This document shows, in pieces, positions 8,619 through 17,786 of a stretch of DNA of 64,000 nucleotides. The first letter of the stretch is position 1. Each line of letters begins with the position of its first letter. The DNA comes from Flavobacterium panici. Lineage in GTDB: Bacteria; Bacteroidota; Bacteroidia; Flavobacteriales; Flavobacteriaceae. The position numbers were made by a program, and so were the translations under genes. The stretch is from NCBI RefSeq assembly GCF_903819335.1, contig NZ_CAIJDE010000034.1, positions 1 to 64,000 of the forward strand, written 5' to 3'. The notes under the pieces were generated by a model. The model was not told where the DNA came from. It ran no database searches and saw nothing but the letters and a program-made list of their open reading frames with translations.

Positions 8619-8894
8619 CTATCTTTTGTTAGTGAAGTAGAAGTAAACCAAAACAGCCTGAATTAAAAAAATCAACGAGAATTTGACAATAAATGAAGTT
8701 TTACTCGTTTTATGTTTGTAGAAAAACATCGCTGTTAATAAACCTGGTGTTCCTCCAATCGCTTCAAGAAAAAACAAAGTATTTTCGGGGATTCTTCGTT
8801 TATTTTTTCGGGCCAGATATTTATCATAACCGGCAAGAATAAAAAGGATGATATTTATAAATAAAAAATAGAGTAAAAAAATTTCCATTGGCAT
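8619..8894 (-). CDS. DUF1294 small membrane protein
   Basis: A small inner-membrane protein of about 92 residues with two to three hydrophobic segments around the DUF1294 signature: YDKYLARKNKRRIPE, then the LFFLEAIGGTPGLL turn and the FYKHKTSK motif. Function is unknown. I place the start at the ATG at 8894, or the ATG at 8888, rather than the upstream TTG at 8903. A minus-strand TATCTTTG promoter box at 8906-8913 leaves almost no leader for the TTG. Confidence 0.83.
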   Translation of the reverse strand: MPMEIFLLYFLFINIILFILAGYDKYLARKNKRRIPENTLFFLEAIGGTPGLLTAMFFYKHKTSKTSFIVKFSLIFLIQAVLVYFYFTNKR

Positions 8895-9003
8895 AATATT
8901 CAAAACAAAGATATTATTTTAGCCGAATCATTGATTAATTTCTGAATTAATTTTAACAAGTAAATTATATCAATTTATAATTAAGAATTTATTTCATTAA
9001 AGT

Positions 9004-11127
9004 ATGACTAATATTCAATTCATTGCCAAGTCTGTTCAGGCGCCTGCAGTTAGTATTCAAAACACTGTAAAATTACTAGAGGAAGATTGTACGATTCCGT
9101 TTATTTCGCGTTACCGAAAAGACTCGACCGGAAATCTTGATGAAACTGTAATCGAGCTGATTGCAAAATTGCAAAAAGATTATGATACACTGGTAAAACG
9201 TAAAGAAGCTGTTCTAAAATCAATTGAAGAACAAAAAGCGCTTACGCCAGATTTGAAGAAAAAAATTGAAGAAAGTTTTGATTTACAGGAAATAGAAGAT
9301 TTTTACCTTCCTTACAAAAAGAAGAAAAAAACAAAAGCAGATGTTGCCCGCGAATTTGGTTTAGAACCTTTGGCAAAATTGATTATATCTGAAAGTGATG
9401 TTGATATTGATTTCCTTTCTACACAATATATTAATGAAAATGTTATTAACGAAGAAGCGGCCATTCAGGGCGCAAGAGATATTGTAGCGGAATGGATTAA
9501 CGAAAATATTTACGTTCGTAAACAGCTTCGTAGATTGTTCCAGAGAAAAGCAACTATTGGAACTAAAGTCGTAAAAAAGAAAGCAGAGGAAGAAGGCGCT
9601 CAAAAATTCAGTCAATATTTTGATTGGGAAGAATCTTTAACAAAAGCGCCAGCGCACCGATTATTAGCAATGCTTCGTGCTGAAAATGAAGGTTATATCA
9701 AAATGAAAATTGATGTTGATATCGATGATGCTTACGATGTAATTGACGAAATCATTATTAAAAAACAAAATAATACAACGGCTCATTTACAATTAGCAAT
9801 TGAGGATAGTTACAAACGTTTATTGAATCCGGCAATTGGAAATGAAACCTTGCAGGAAGCAAAGGCAAAAGCAGATGCCAATTCAATTCAGGTTTTTGCT
9901 AACAATTTAGGACAATTATTATTGGCTCCGCCTTTAGGAGAAAAACGAATTTTGGCAATCGATCCAGGATTTAGAAGCGGATGTAAAGTAGTGTGTCTGG
10001 ACGAAAAAGGCGATTTATTATACAACGAAACGATTTATCCGCACGCACCTCAAAACGAGGAATCGATGGCGATAAAAAAAATCCGTTCGATGGTCAATGC
10101 GTATCAAATTGACGCGATTTCTATCGGTAACGGAACTGCTTCAAGAGAAACGGAATTTTTCATAAAAAAAATCGCGTTTGACAAACCAATGCAGGTTTTT
10201 ATTGTTTCAGAAGCTGGAGCGTCGGTTTATTCAGCATCAAAAATTGCGAGAGAAGAATTTCCAAATTATGATGTAACGGTTCGTGGTTCGGTTTCTATTG
10301 GGCGACGTCTTTCAGATCCATTGGCCGAATTGGTAAAAATCGATCCAAAAGCAATTGGAGTTGGACAATATCAACATGATGTTGACCAAACTAAATTAAA
10401 AGAAGAATTAGACAGTACAGTAATTCGCTGCGTAAACTCGGTTGGAATTAATATTAACACGGCAAGTAAACATTTACTAAGTTATGTGAGTGGAATAGGA
10501 GAGAAGCTTGCTGAAAATATTGTGCAATACCGTTCTGAAAACGGACCTTTTGAAGACAGAAAACAGTTGAAAAAAGTACCGCGTTTAGGCGATAAAGCCT
10601 ATCAGCAGGGAGCAGCGTTTATTAGAATTACAAATGCTAAAAATCCGCTGGATAATTCGGCGGTGCATCCGGAGGCTTATCCGGTTGTTGAAAAGATGGC
10701 AAAGGATTTGAATCTTTCGTTAAATGATTTAATTGCAAATAAAGAGAAAACAGCGCTTATTAAGCCTGAAAAATATGTAACACCTGAAATTGGTTTACTT
10801 ACACTAAAAGACATCATAAAAGAGCTTGAAAAGCCTGGATTAGACCCAAGAAAGTCGGCGAAGGTTTTTGAATTTGATGCAAATGTAAAATCGATCAAAG
10901 ATTTGAGAACCGGAATGATTCTTCCGGGGATTGTTAATAACATTACCAACTTTGGCTGTTTTGTTGATATCGGAATCAAAGAAAGTGGATTGGTTCACAT
11001 TTCGCAATTAAAAGCCGGTTTTGTAAGCGACGTAAACGAAGTAGTAAAATTACATCAGCATGTTGATGTGAAGGTTACTGAGGTTGATGAGGATAGAAAG
11101 AGAATTCAGTTGACGATGGTGCTTTAA
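9004..11127 (+). CDS. tex: Tex-family RNA-binding transcription accessory protein
   Basis: The 707-residue protein matches the Tex/YqgF-type family throughout. It has an N-terminal helical region, a YqgF/RNase H-like domain beginning ILAIDPGFRSGCKVVCLD, helix-hairpin-helix motifs (VSGIGEKLAENIVQYR and KKVPRLGDKAYQQGA), and a C-terminal S1 domain (GMILPGIVNNITNFGCFVDIG). Tex proteins bind nucleic acids and affect transcription. It stands alone, ending at a bidirectional terminator shared with tatA. Confidence 0.95.
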   Translation: MTNIQFIAKSVQAPAVSIQNTVKLLEEDCTIPFISRYRKDSTGNLDETVIELIAKLQKDYDTLVKRKEAVLKSIEEQKALTPDLKKKIEESFDLQEIEDFYLPYKKKKKTKADVAREFGLEPLAKLIISESDVDIDFLSTQYINENVINEEAAIQGARDIVAEWINENIYVRKQLRRLFQRKATIGTKVVKKKAEEEGAQKFSQYFDWEESLTKAPAHRLLAMLRAENEGYIKMKIDVDIDDAYDVIDEIIIKKQNNTTAHLQLAIEDSYKRLLNPAIGNETLQEAKAKADANSIQVFANNLGQLLLAPPLGEKRILAIDPGFRSGCKVVCLDEKGDLLYNETIYPHAPQNEESMAIKKIRSMVNAYQIDAISIGNGTASRETEFFIKKIAFDKPMQVFIVSEAGASVYSASKIAREEFPNYDVTVRGSVSIGRRLSDPLAELVKIDPKAIGVGQYQHDVDQTKLKEELDSTVIRCVNSVGININTASKHLLSYVSGIGEKLAENIVQYRSENGPFEDRKQLKKVPRLGDKAYQQGAAFIRITNAKNPLDNSAVHPEAYPVVEKMAKDLNLSLNDLIANKEKTALIKPEKYVTPEIGLLTLKDIIKELEKPGLDPRKSAKVFEFDANVKSIKDLRTGMILPGIVNNITNFGCFVDIGIKESGLVHISQLKAGFVSDVNEVVKLHQHVDVKVTEVDEDRKRIQLTMVL

Positions 11128-11170
11128 AATTTTCAAAAAAGAAATTCCAAATCCCAAAAGGATATAAAAC

Positions 11171-11208
11171 AAAAAATCCCAGACTACAATTTGTAATCTG
11201 GGATTTTT
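11171..11208. terminator. Bidirectional terminator between tex and tatA
   Basis: Arms AAATCCCAGACTACAA and TTGTAATCTGGGATTT pair with one mismatch around a central T. A-run and T-run flanks allow termination from both sides. The core ACAA-T-TTGT and single-T centre are the same design as the palindromes at 28249-28525. Confidence 0.8.
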
Positions 11209-11224
11209 AATAAGTTGAAGGTTA

Positions 11225-11404
11225 TTATTTTGTTTCTTCCTCTTGTTTTTTTGCAGGAGCAGGTTGATCGTCTTTAGCAGCGTTTTTAAATTCCTTAATT
11301 CCACTTCCTAAACCTTTCATTAATTCTGGAATTTTTTTACCTCCAAAAAGTAATATCACAATACCTACGATAACAAGGATTTCTGTAAGACCTAATCTTC
11401 CCAT
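11225..11404 (-). CDS. tatA: Sec-independent translocase subunit TatA/TatE
   Basis: TatA oligomerises in the inner membrane to let folded proteins with twin-arginine signals pass. The 59-residue form begins [21 protein letters not shown], one short membrane helix. Then comes the family [21 protein letters not shown] hinge and amphipathic helix, and a charged Lys/Glu-rich tail. I use the ATG at 11404. A longer reading to 11449 is excluded because a TACCTTTG promoter box lies at 11452-11459, so transcription should start at about 11445. tatC is not in the window. Confidence 0.92.
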   Translation of the reverse strand: MGRLGLTEILVIVGIVILLFGGKKIPELMKGLGSGIKEFKNAAKDDQPAPAKKQEEETK

Positions 11405-11451
11405 GACTATTATATTTAATGCCGAAGCAAATTGATTTTTTATTTTCACCG

Positions 11452-11477
11452 CAAAGGTATATAGAATATACGAACAA
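11452..11477 (-). promoter_or_regulatory. Promoter of tatA
   Basis: On the minus strand a TACCTTTG -7 box (11452-11459) matches TAnnTTTG. A TTG lies upstream at 11475-11477 with a 15-base spacer, a little short of the usual 18-19. Confidence 0.55.
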
Positions 11478-11615
11478 GAATGGTTTTTGGATTAAAAAAT
11501 TTCTTTTTTAGTGCGTTAAATATTTTATAAAATCATTATATTACTGCAAATGCTCATTTTTTGCAAGCATTAACAATGCGATTAATTACTATATTTGCTC
11601 ATATAAATAACCAAA

Positions 11616-12116
11616 ATGGCTAAGAAAAAAAGGAACTTAAGGAAAAAATTATTCATCAAAAACCGATTGGTAATTTTGAATGAAGATACTTTTGAAGAAA
11701 TTTTTTCTTTCAGACTTACATTAATGAATGTGTTTGTAATGTTTACTTTAGGCGGAATATTTCTTATTCTGGTTACTACTTTCATTATCGCATTTACTCC
11801 TTTAAGAGAATTTATTCCGGGTTATTCTTCTTCTCAATTAAAAAGAAATGCTACGGAATTGGCCATAAAATCGGATTCATTAGAAACAGCGCTTAAAAAA
11901 AATGAAGCTTATATAAAAGGAGTTCAAAAAGTTTTGAGTGGTCAGCTGGAATACGCAAAATTTAATAAAGACTCTATTATAGGTGAAGCCGATGAACCTT
12001 CAGATTTAAATATGAAAGCCTCAGAAGAAGAAATTAAACTAAGGGAAGAAGTGGCGAAATTAGAGCAGGAGACAAGCCAGAAAAAAGGCAAGAAAAACAA
12101 AAGTGACAAAAAATAA
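11616..12116 (+). CDS. Membrane protein resembling the N-terminus of M23 peptidases, without peptidase domain
   Basis: The 166-residue protein has a basic cytoplasmic start (MAKKKRNLRKKL), one membrane helix (about 37-62), the segment FTPLREFIPGYSS, then a coiled coil and a highly charged Lys/Glu tail. From memory, FTPLREFIPGY and the VILNEDTFEE motif also occur at the N-terminus of flavobacterial M23 (LytM) membrane proteins, but no LytM domain follows. It may be a structural partner or a truncated relative. It ends 11 bases before the GH3 gene, so the two are probably co-transcribed. A TATATTTG box at 11590-11597 is a likely promoter element. Confidence 0.7.
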   Translation: MAKKKRNLRKKLFIKNRLVILNEDTFEEIFSFRLTLMNVFVMFTLGGIFLILVTTFIIAFTPLREFIPGYSSSQLKRNATELAIKSDSLETALKKNEAYIKGVQKVLSGQLEYAKFNKDSIIGEADEPSDLNMKASEEEIKLREEVAKLEQETSQKKGKKNKSDKK

Positions 12117-12127
12117 TACCACAAAAA

Positions 12128-13612
12128 ATGTCAATTAAATCGATAGCAGCAAAAATATTTGCCCGCAAAATATACAACCAAACTCTTTCCTGGGCCAATA
12201 AACCAATTGAAACTCAAATAGAAGTTTTTAAAAGCCTGATCGAAAATGCGAAAGAAACAGAATTTGGAAAAGATCATAATTTTGCCTCAATAAAAACATT
12301 TGAAGATTTTCAAAAAAACGTTCCTATTCGCGATTACGAAGATTTAAAAAATTATATCGAAAAGGTTAAGGCTGGAGAAGAAAACATTCTGTGGAAAGGA
12401 AAACCTCTTTATTTTGCCAAAACATCAGGAACAACTTCTGGCGCCAAATATATTCCGCTTACAAAAGAATCAATGCCTACGCATGTCAATGCTGCGCGTA
12501 ATGCAATTCTACATTATATTAACGAAACCGGAAACGCTGATTTTGTTGATGGCAAAATGATATTTTTACAAGGAAGCCCAATTTTGACCGAAAAACACGG
12601 AATTAAATTTGGAAGACTTTCTGGTATTGTAGCGCATTTTGTTCCGAAATATTTACAAAAAAACCGAATGCCATCGTGGGAAACCAATTGCATTGAGGAT
12701 TGGGAAACGAAAGTAAATACAATTGTAGGCGAAACGATTAATGAAAATATGTCTGTGATTTCCGGAATTCCGTCTTGGGTACAAATGTATTTTGAGCGTT
12801 TACAGGAAAGAAGCGGCGGAAAAAAGATAAGCGAAATCTTTAAGAACTTTAATTTGTTTATTTACGGAGGTGTTAATTACGAACCTTATCGTGCCAAGTT
12901 TGAGCAAATGATTGGTAAAAAAGTAGACAGCATTGAGCTGTTTCCTGCTTCTGAAGGATTTTTTGCCTATCAGGATTCTCAAAAAGAAAAAGGAATGCTT
13001 TTATTGTTGAATTCGGGTATTTTCTACGAATTCATTAAAGCCGATGAATTCTTTACCGAAAACCCAAAACGTTATACAATTGGCGAAGTAGAACTAGGCG
13101 TAAATTATGCTTTAATAGTTTCTACGAATGCCGGACTTTGGGGTTATAATATTGGCGATACCATTCAGTTCACCTCTTTGGCTCCGTATCGTGTCATAGT
13201 TTCAGGACGTATTAAACATTACATTTCTGCTTTTGGAGAACACGTAATTGCAAACGAAGTAGAGAATGCAATGAAAGAAGCAACAGCCGGAACTAACATT
13301 GTCATAAACGAATTTACCGTTGCGCCGCAAATCACGCCAGCAAACGGATTGCCATATCATGAATGGTTAATAGAGTTTGAAAAAGAGCCGGAAAATATAG
13401 AAATTTTTGCGGAAGCAATTGATGATTCGATGCGAAAACAAAATATTTATTATGACGATTTAATTACCGGAAACGTTTTAAGAAAAGTCGTTATCAGTAA
13501 AGTTTCAAAAAACGGATTTCAGGAATACATGAAATCGCAGGGCAAATTAGGCGGACAAAATAAAATTCCGAGATTGTCGAATGACAGAAAGATTGCGGAT
13601 AATTTGAAATAG
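12128..13612 (+). CDS. GH3-family acyl-adenylating enzyme
   Basis: At 494 residues it matches the GH3 family named after plant auxin-conjugating enzymes, whose members adenylate a carboxylate and may join it to an amine. The ATP-binding TSGTTSGAKYIPLT is near residue 98. LFPASEGFFAYQ and the IGDTIQFTSLAPYRVIVSGR segment of the ANL-like fold are present. Bacterial GH3 proteins are widespread in Bacteroidota; the substrate is not known to me. It follows the M23-N-terminus-like gene by 11 bases. Confidence 0.88.
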   Translation: MSIKSIAAKIFARKIYNQTLSWANKPIETQIEVFKSLIENAKETEFGKDHNFASIKTFEDFQKNVPIRDYEDLKNYIEKVKAGEENILWKGKPLYFAKTSGTTSGAKYIPLTKESMPTHVNAARNAILHYINETGNADFVDGKMIFLQGSPILTEKHGIKFGRLSGIVAHFVPKYLQKNRMPSWETNCIEDWETKVNTIVGETINENMSVISGIPSWVQMYFERLQERSGGKKISEIFKNFNLFIYGGVNYEPYRAKFEQMIGKKVDSIELFPASEGFFAYQDSQKEKGMLLLLNSGIFYEFIKADEFFTENPKRYTIGEVELGVNYALIVSTNAGLWGYNIGDTIQFTSLAPYRVIVSGRIKHYISAFGEHVIANEVENAMKEATAGTNIVINEFTVAPQITPANGLPYHEWLIEFEKEPENIEIFAEAIDDSMRKQNIYYDDLITGNVLRKVVISKVSKNGFQEYMKSQGKLGGQNKIPRLSNDRKIADNLK

Positions 13613-13747
13613 AATCATCGATTTTATTAATCTCTTCTAACAATTTGTTAAATACCATTTTACTGAAATTACATATATAATTCCTACTTTCGCTTGTCAA
13701 AAGTTAGAATGATCTTCACTATTTCGAAGATTTTAAAATAAAATAAA

Positions 13748-15427
13748 ATGAAAGAAACCAAACATATATCAAGATCAAGAGCTCAGGAATCATCTGCAGC
13801 GATAGAAAAAATGTACATTACAATGCGCCATTTATTCAACCGTGGTTTTTACAAACCAATGGGAGTTTCTGGTGACAGCTTACGCGAATCATTATTAGCA
13901 TTACGTCCGGAAATCTACGGAAATATTGCCGAAGAAAAAGTAGAATTAAACGGGCTTTTATACGTTATAGAGCGTCTTCCGATAGGAATTGAACAATGCC
14001 GATTCATTAACTTAACTTCAGACGAAGGATATTCTAAATCACATTTTCAGCCAATTGTTCCTCCAAAAAGAAGAAGAAATTGCTACAGAATCGACGAAGA
14101 ACAAATGAATGTTGAAATCACGCGCGGACGTTCAGATATTTATGATATCCTGACGCATTTGACTTTTATTTTCATCGAATCTCATAAAATTAAAAATAGA
14201 GTTTTAATTGACGACGGCGGAGAAGTGTCGCGCGACTGGCTAAAATTAGAGCAAGCCGTTACGCAGACAAAAAAGCTTTCGCAGATTGAAAAAGAAAAAG
14301 CTATTTCGCATGTTGCTAATATTTTGGCTAGAACTTTTGAAGAAGTTTTGGATATCTACGATGCATTTGGTTCAGAAAATGCTCCAGATCGTTTCCTGCA
14401 TGTTATCTATTGGTTAGGAAAATTAGCGATCGAGGAAATTGTAGAAAACAATAAACGAACGATAACTTTTAGTCCGGTTTTACGTGAACGTCTTGGACAT
14501 CATATTCACGGAGAAATCTGGGCAACAAACATCAAGGAAGTTCTAAAAGCAAACGATCTTTTAAAACGTCCAATTCACGTAATAAGTGCCAATATGCACA
14601 GCGTGATGAACTCGATTTTTGCAACACCTTTATTAACATCAAAATACAAAGGCAAAACAGATTTCTTTATTTATGAAGAATTAAGCAGTTCGGGTTCAAA
14701 AGAAATAAGAACCCAGGTTGAAGAACTAGCGTTGAAAAACGGGATGATTTCTTTACCAGATACTTCAGGAACAAATATCGACGTTCAAATTTTTGATACT
14801 GCCAAAATTGACTGGTCAAAAACGTCATTTTCATACGCCAATATCGACGAAGAGAAACCGGTAATTATTGTAATGGATTATGCTTTTGGAGAACAGGCCT
14901 ATGAAACAATCGATGAGCTTTTAAAACCATTTAAAAAAGAAACGTTGCTAAACGTAAAATCAGTTTCTATTATGGGTAAGGCCGGAATTCTGGAAGGAGG
15001 AAAAGGCGATATCATGATTCCTTCGGCACATATAAATGAAGGAACGGCGGATAACTATTTCTTCGAAAATGAATTAACAGGCGCAATGTTCGAAGGAAAC
15101 GACATCGACGTTTATGAAGGTGCAATGGTTACCGTTTTAGGAACTTCATTACAAAACAGAGATTTATTGAAATTTTTCCACGAATCGACTTGGGGCGTAA
15201 TTGGTCTTGAAATGGAAGGTTCTTATTATCAAAAAGCAATTCAGTCAGCATCAAAAATTAGAAAAAGCGTGCCACACGATATAAAAGTTCGTTACGCATA
15301 TTATGCTTCAGATAACCCATTAGAAACAGGAAGTACATTAGCTTCGGGCGGATTGGGAACAACGGGGGTAAAACCAACTTATTTGATCACAATTAAGATT
15401 TTAGAGCAGATTTTCAACATCAAATAA
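13748..15427 (+). CDS. Uncharacterised protein with a nucleoside-phosphorylase-like C-terminus
   Basis: The 559-residue protein has no export signal. Its C-terminal half resembles the purine nucleoside phosphorylase/AMP nucleosidase superfamily. It has SIMGKAGILEGGKGDIMIP (compare the Gly-rich GxxG and GD of those enzymes) and GVIGLEMEGSYY, where ME matches the ribose-binding Met-Glu. The N-terminal half (about 1-280) is unfamiliar. I recall the family as DUF6909 in Flavobacteriia, with moderate certainty. A TACTTTCG near-match promoter box lies at 13685-13692. The polysaccharide genes begin only 9 bases downstream. Confidence 0.75.
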   Translation: MKETKHISRSRAQESSAAIEKMYITMRHLFNRGFYKPMGVSGDSLRESLLALRPEIYGNIAEEKVELNGLLYVIERLPIGIEQCRFINLTSDEGYSKSHFQPIVPPKRRRNCYRIDEEQMNVEITRGRSDIYDILTHLTFIFIESHKIKNRVLIDDGGEVSRDWLKLEQAVTQTKKLSQIEKEKAISHVANILARTFEEVLDIYDAFGSENAPDRFLHVIYWLGKLAIEEIVENNKRTITFSPVLRERLGHHIHGEIWATNIKEVLKANDLLKRPIHVISANMHSVMNSIFATPLLTSKYKGKTDFFIYEELSSSGSKEIRTQVEELALKNGMISLPDTSGTNIDVQIFDTAKIDWSKTSFSYANIDEEKPVIIVMDYAFGEQAYETIDELLKPFKKETLLNVKSVSIMGKAGILEGGKGDIMIPSAHINEGTADNYFFENELTGAMFEGNDIDVYEGAMVTVLGTSLQNRDLLKFFHESTWGVIGLEMEGSYYQKAIQSASKIRKSVPHDIKVRYAYYASDNPLETGSTLASGGLGTTGVKPTYLITIKILEQIFNIK

Positions 15428-15436
15428 AAACCAAAA

Positions 15437-16429
15437 ATGAGTACAAAAGTACCACAAAATAATACTGATCATGAGATTGATCTATTTCTAATTTCAAAAA
15501 GTATAGGTAGATTTTTTGATAGAATAAATACTGCTATTTTTAGATCGATTCAATTTTTAATTCGAAATTGGATCATTGTTGTAACATTACTTTTATTTGG
15601 ATTTGGATTGGGTTGGTATTTTGACTCAAGTAAAAAATCATTTCAAAATCAGATTGTTGTATCACCAAATTTTGGAAGCGTTGATTATTTGTATTCAAAA
15701 ATTGATTTAATTGATTCAAAAATTAATGCCGGTGATACCATTTTTCTAAAAAATGTGGTTGGAATTTCTCATCCTAAAGCAATTAAAAAAATTGAAATTA
15801 AACCTATTTCTGATGCTTTTAAATTTGTAGAAGATAGAGAACCAAACTTTGAACTTATTAAGTTAATGGCTGATGAGGGTGACATTAATAAAATTTTAAT
15901 TGATAATGTTGTAAGTAAAAATTATACTTATCATACAATTTCTTTTATTTCAACTGAATTAGTTAATGAAAAAGATTTTATTGAACCATTATTAAAATAT
16001 TTAAATTCTTCAGAATATTTTGACTCTGCTCAAAAAATAGGTTATAATAGTATGAAACAGCAAATTGCTCAAAATGATACTATTATTGCTCAAATAGATA
16101 ATGTTTTAAGTGGTTTTTCAAATACAGTGAAAAACACGAATAAAAATGATAAATTGGTTTATTACAATGAAAATACCCAATTGAACGACCTTATTAAAAC
16201 GAAACAATATTTAGTTGTTGAGCAAGGTAGAAACAGATTAAAATTATTAAGTTTTGATAAAACGATTAAGGAAATCAATTCTACTTTAAATATAAAAAAT
16301 ACAAAATCACTTAATGGGAAATTAAAATTTATATTCCCTGTTTTGTTTCTTTTTTTGTTTCTTTTCTTAAATTTTCTTTTTAAATTTTATAAAAAACAGT
16401 TATTAAAGGAGAAATTGATTGAACCATAA
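15437..16429 (+). CDS. Wzz-like polysaccharide chain-length protein (putative)
   Basis: The 330-residue protein has two membrane helices, at about 43-63 and 298-318, enclosing a mostly helical periplasmic region. This is the topology of polysaccharide co-polymerases that set O-antigen or capsule chain length. I see no strong Wzz sequence signature, so the call rests on topology and position as first gene of the cluster. It starts 9 bases after the phosphorylase-like gene and precedes the flippase by about 100 bases. The following cluster is visibly richer in A and T than the preceding genes. Confidence 0.6.
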   Translation: MSTKVPQNNTDHEIDLFLISKSIGRFFDRINTAIFRSIQFLIRNWIIVVTLLLFGFGLGWYFDSSKKSFQNQIVVSPNFGSVDYLYSKIDLIDSKINAGDTIFLKNVVGISHPKAIKKIEIKPISDAFKFVEDREPNFELIKLMADEGDINKILIDNVVSKNYTYHTISFISTELVNEKDFIEPLLKYLNSSEYFDSAQKIGYNSMKQQIAQNDTIIAQIDNVLSGFSNTVKNTNKNDKLVYYNENTQLNDLIKTKQYLVVEQGRNRLKLLSFDKTIKEINSTLNIKNTKSLNGKLKFIFPVLFLFLFLFLNFLFKFYKKQLLKEKLIEP

Positions 16430-16533
16430 AATAAGTTAGTTTAATAATTTATTTATGAATAAGTTGAACTGATAAGAAAAAGAATGGACTCTATTATTGG
16501 TTATTAATTGTATTTATAGACCAATTGCTAATA

Positions 16534-17769
16534 ATGAAAAAGAATACAATAATAGATTATCTAACGTATGGTTCAGGGCAGTTAATAAACTTAATTGCAC
16601 CGTTATTAGTGGTCCCAAAAGTCATTTCTATATGTGGCATTGAAAATTGGGGAAAGATTGGCGTTGCACTATCTGTTTTTACATTATTGGGATTGTTTAT
16701 TGATTTTGGGTCTAATATTCTGGGAGTTAAAGAAGTCAGTGTTCATAAAGAAAATTTTCGCATAATTCAGGAATATTTAAACACTTCGTTTGCGATTAAA
16801 CTCATCAACTTTTTTATACTTTTTCTAGGTATCATCTTAACAAGTTTGATTTTTAATGATATTGATAAAAAGCTTTATTTATTAGCAATAACACTTTTAT
16901 CTGGGCAGTTTTTTAATATTTCATGGATTTATCAGGGACTGGAAAAATTTGGTAGTATAAATAGACTTATATTCTTTTCAAAAATAATTTACGTCTTAGT
17001 AGTTTATCTTTTAATACGAGAGAAAGAAGACTATTTCTTAGTTTTATTTATACTAGGAACATCAAATACCTTAGTTTATTCGTTTTTTTTTATAAAAATA
17101 TGGAAATCATATCAGCTGTCTCTTTTTAATGTTAAAATAGATTCAGTTATAAAACAGTTTAAAAATGAATATTCTATACTGATATCTAATTTTTCTATTG
17201 CAGCATATGTACAAAGCCCCATTTTAATAATTCAATGTTTACTTGGTGATTATTACGCCGGAATTTATAAAATTGGCGATATGATTCTCAACATTTTCCG
17301 AAGCTATTTATCTGTTTTTTTTAATGTTAGTTTTCCTAAATTTTGTGAGAGCTACAGTAAAAGCAAGAATGAAGGCATTTTATTCTTAAAAAAAATAAAC
17401 GGCATTAATATTTCACTATTAATTTTTGGAATTGCAGTTATTATAACTGGCGGAGCTATTTTTATAAATTACTATACGATAGATAGTAAAATTTATAACC
17501 TTCTGGGTTTTTATTCAGGTTTTATAATAGTGCCAATTATTACGGCTTTAAATATTCCTTTTTATCAATATTTAATTTACAAAAATGAGCAGAAGTTATT
17601 ATCTAAAATTTTATCTTTCGGCTCTGTAATGATGTTGATTTTAGGTTATTTTTTGACCTTATTTTTTAAATTACAGGGAAGTTTGACTGCCGTTTTTTTA
17701 ATAGAAGCATTGATCACAACTTTGATAATACTATTTTGTATCCAGAAATACAAAATTAAGGACATTTAA
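16534..17769 (+). CDS. Wzx-like lipid-linked oligosaccharide flippase
   Basis: About 411 residues with 11-12 hydrophobic helices, of the MATE/MOP polysaccharide flippase superfamily. It should move undecaprenyl-linked repeat units across the inner membrane. The N-terminal TYGSGQLINLIAPLLVVPKVI and the conserved region IENWGKIGVALSVF are typical. I chose the ATG at 16534 over an in-frame TTG at 16525 because the ATG directly begins the usual MKKN-type start. The methyltransferase gene follows 17 bases later. Confidence 0.85.
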   Translation: MKKNTIIDYLTYGSGQLINLIAPLLVVPKVISICGIENWGKIGVALSVFTLLGLFIDFGSNILGVKEVSVHKENFRIIQEYLNTSFAIKLINFFILFLGIILTSLIFNDIDKKLYLLAITLLSGQFFNISWIYQGLEKFGSINRLIFFSKIIYVLVVYLLIREKEDYFLVLFILGTSNTLVYSFFFIKIWKSYQLSLFNVKIDSVIKQFKNEYSILISNFSIAAYVQSPILIIQCLLGDYYAGIYKIGDMILNIFRSYLSVFFNVSFPKFCESYSKSKNEGILFLKKINGINISLLIFGIAVIITGGAIFINYYTIDSKIYNLLGFYSGFIIVPIITALNIPFYQYLIYKNEQKLLSKILSFGSVMMLILGYFLTLFFKLQGSLTAVFLIEALITTLIILFCIQKYKIKDI

Positions 17770-17786
17770 ATCAGTGGGTAAGCAAT

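Noticed and set aside
11405..11449. Longer TatA start
   Set aside because: It would begin only 3 bases from the -7 promoter box, leaving no leader, and TatA proteins start right at the membrane helix.
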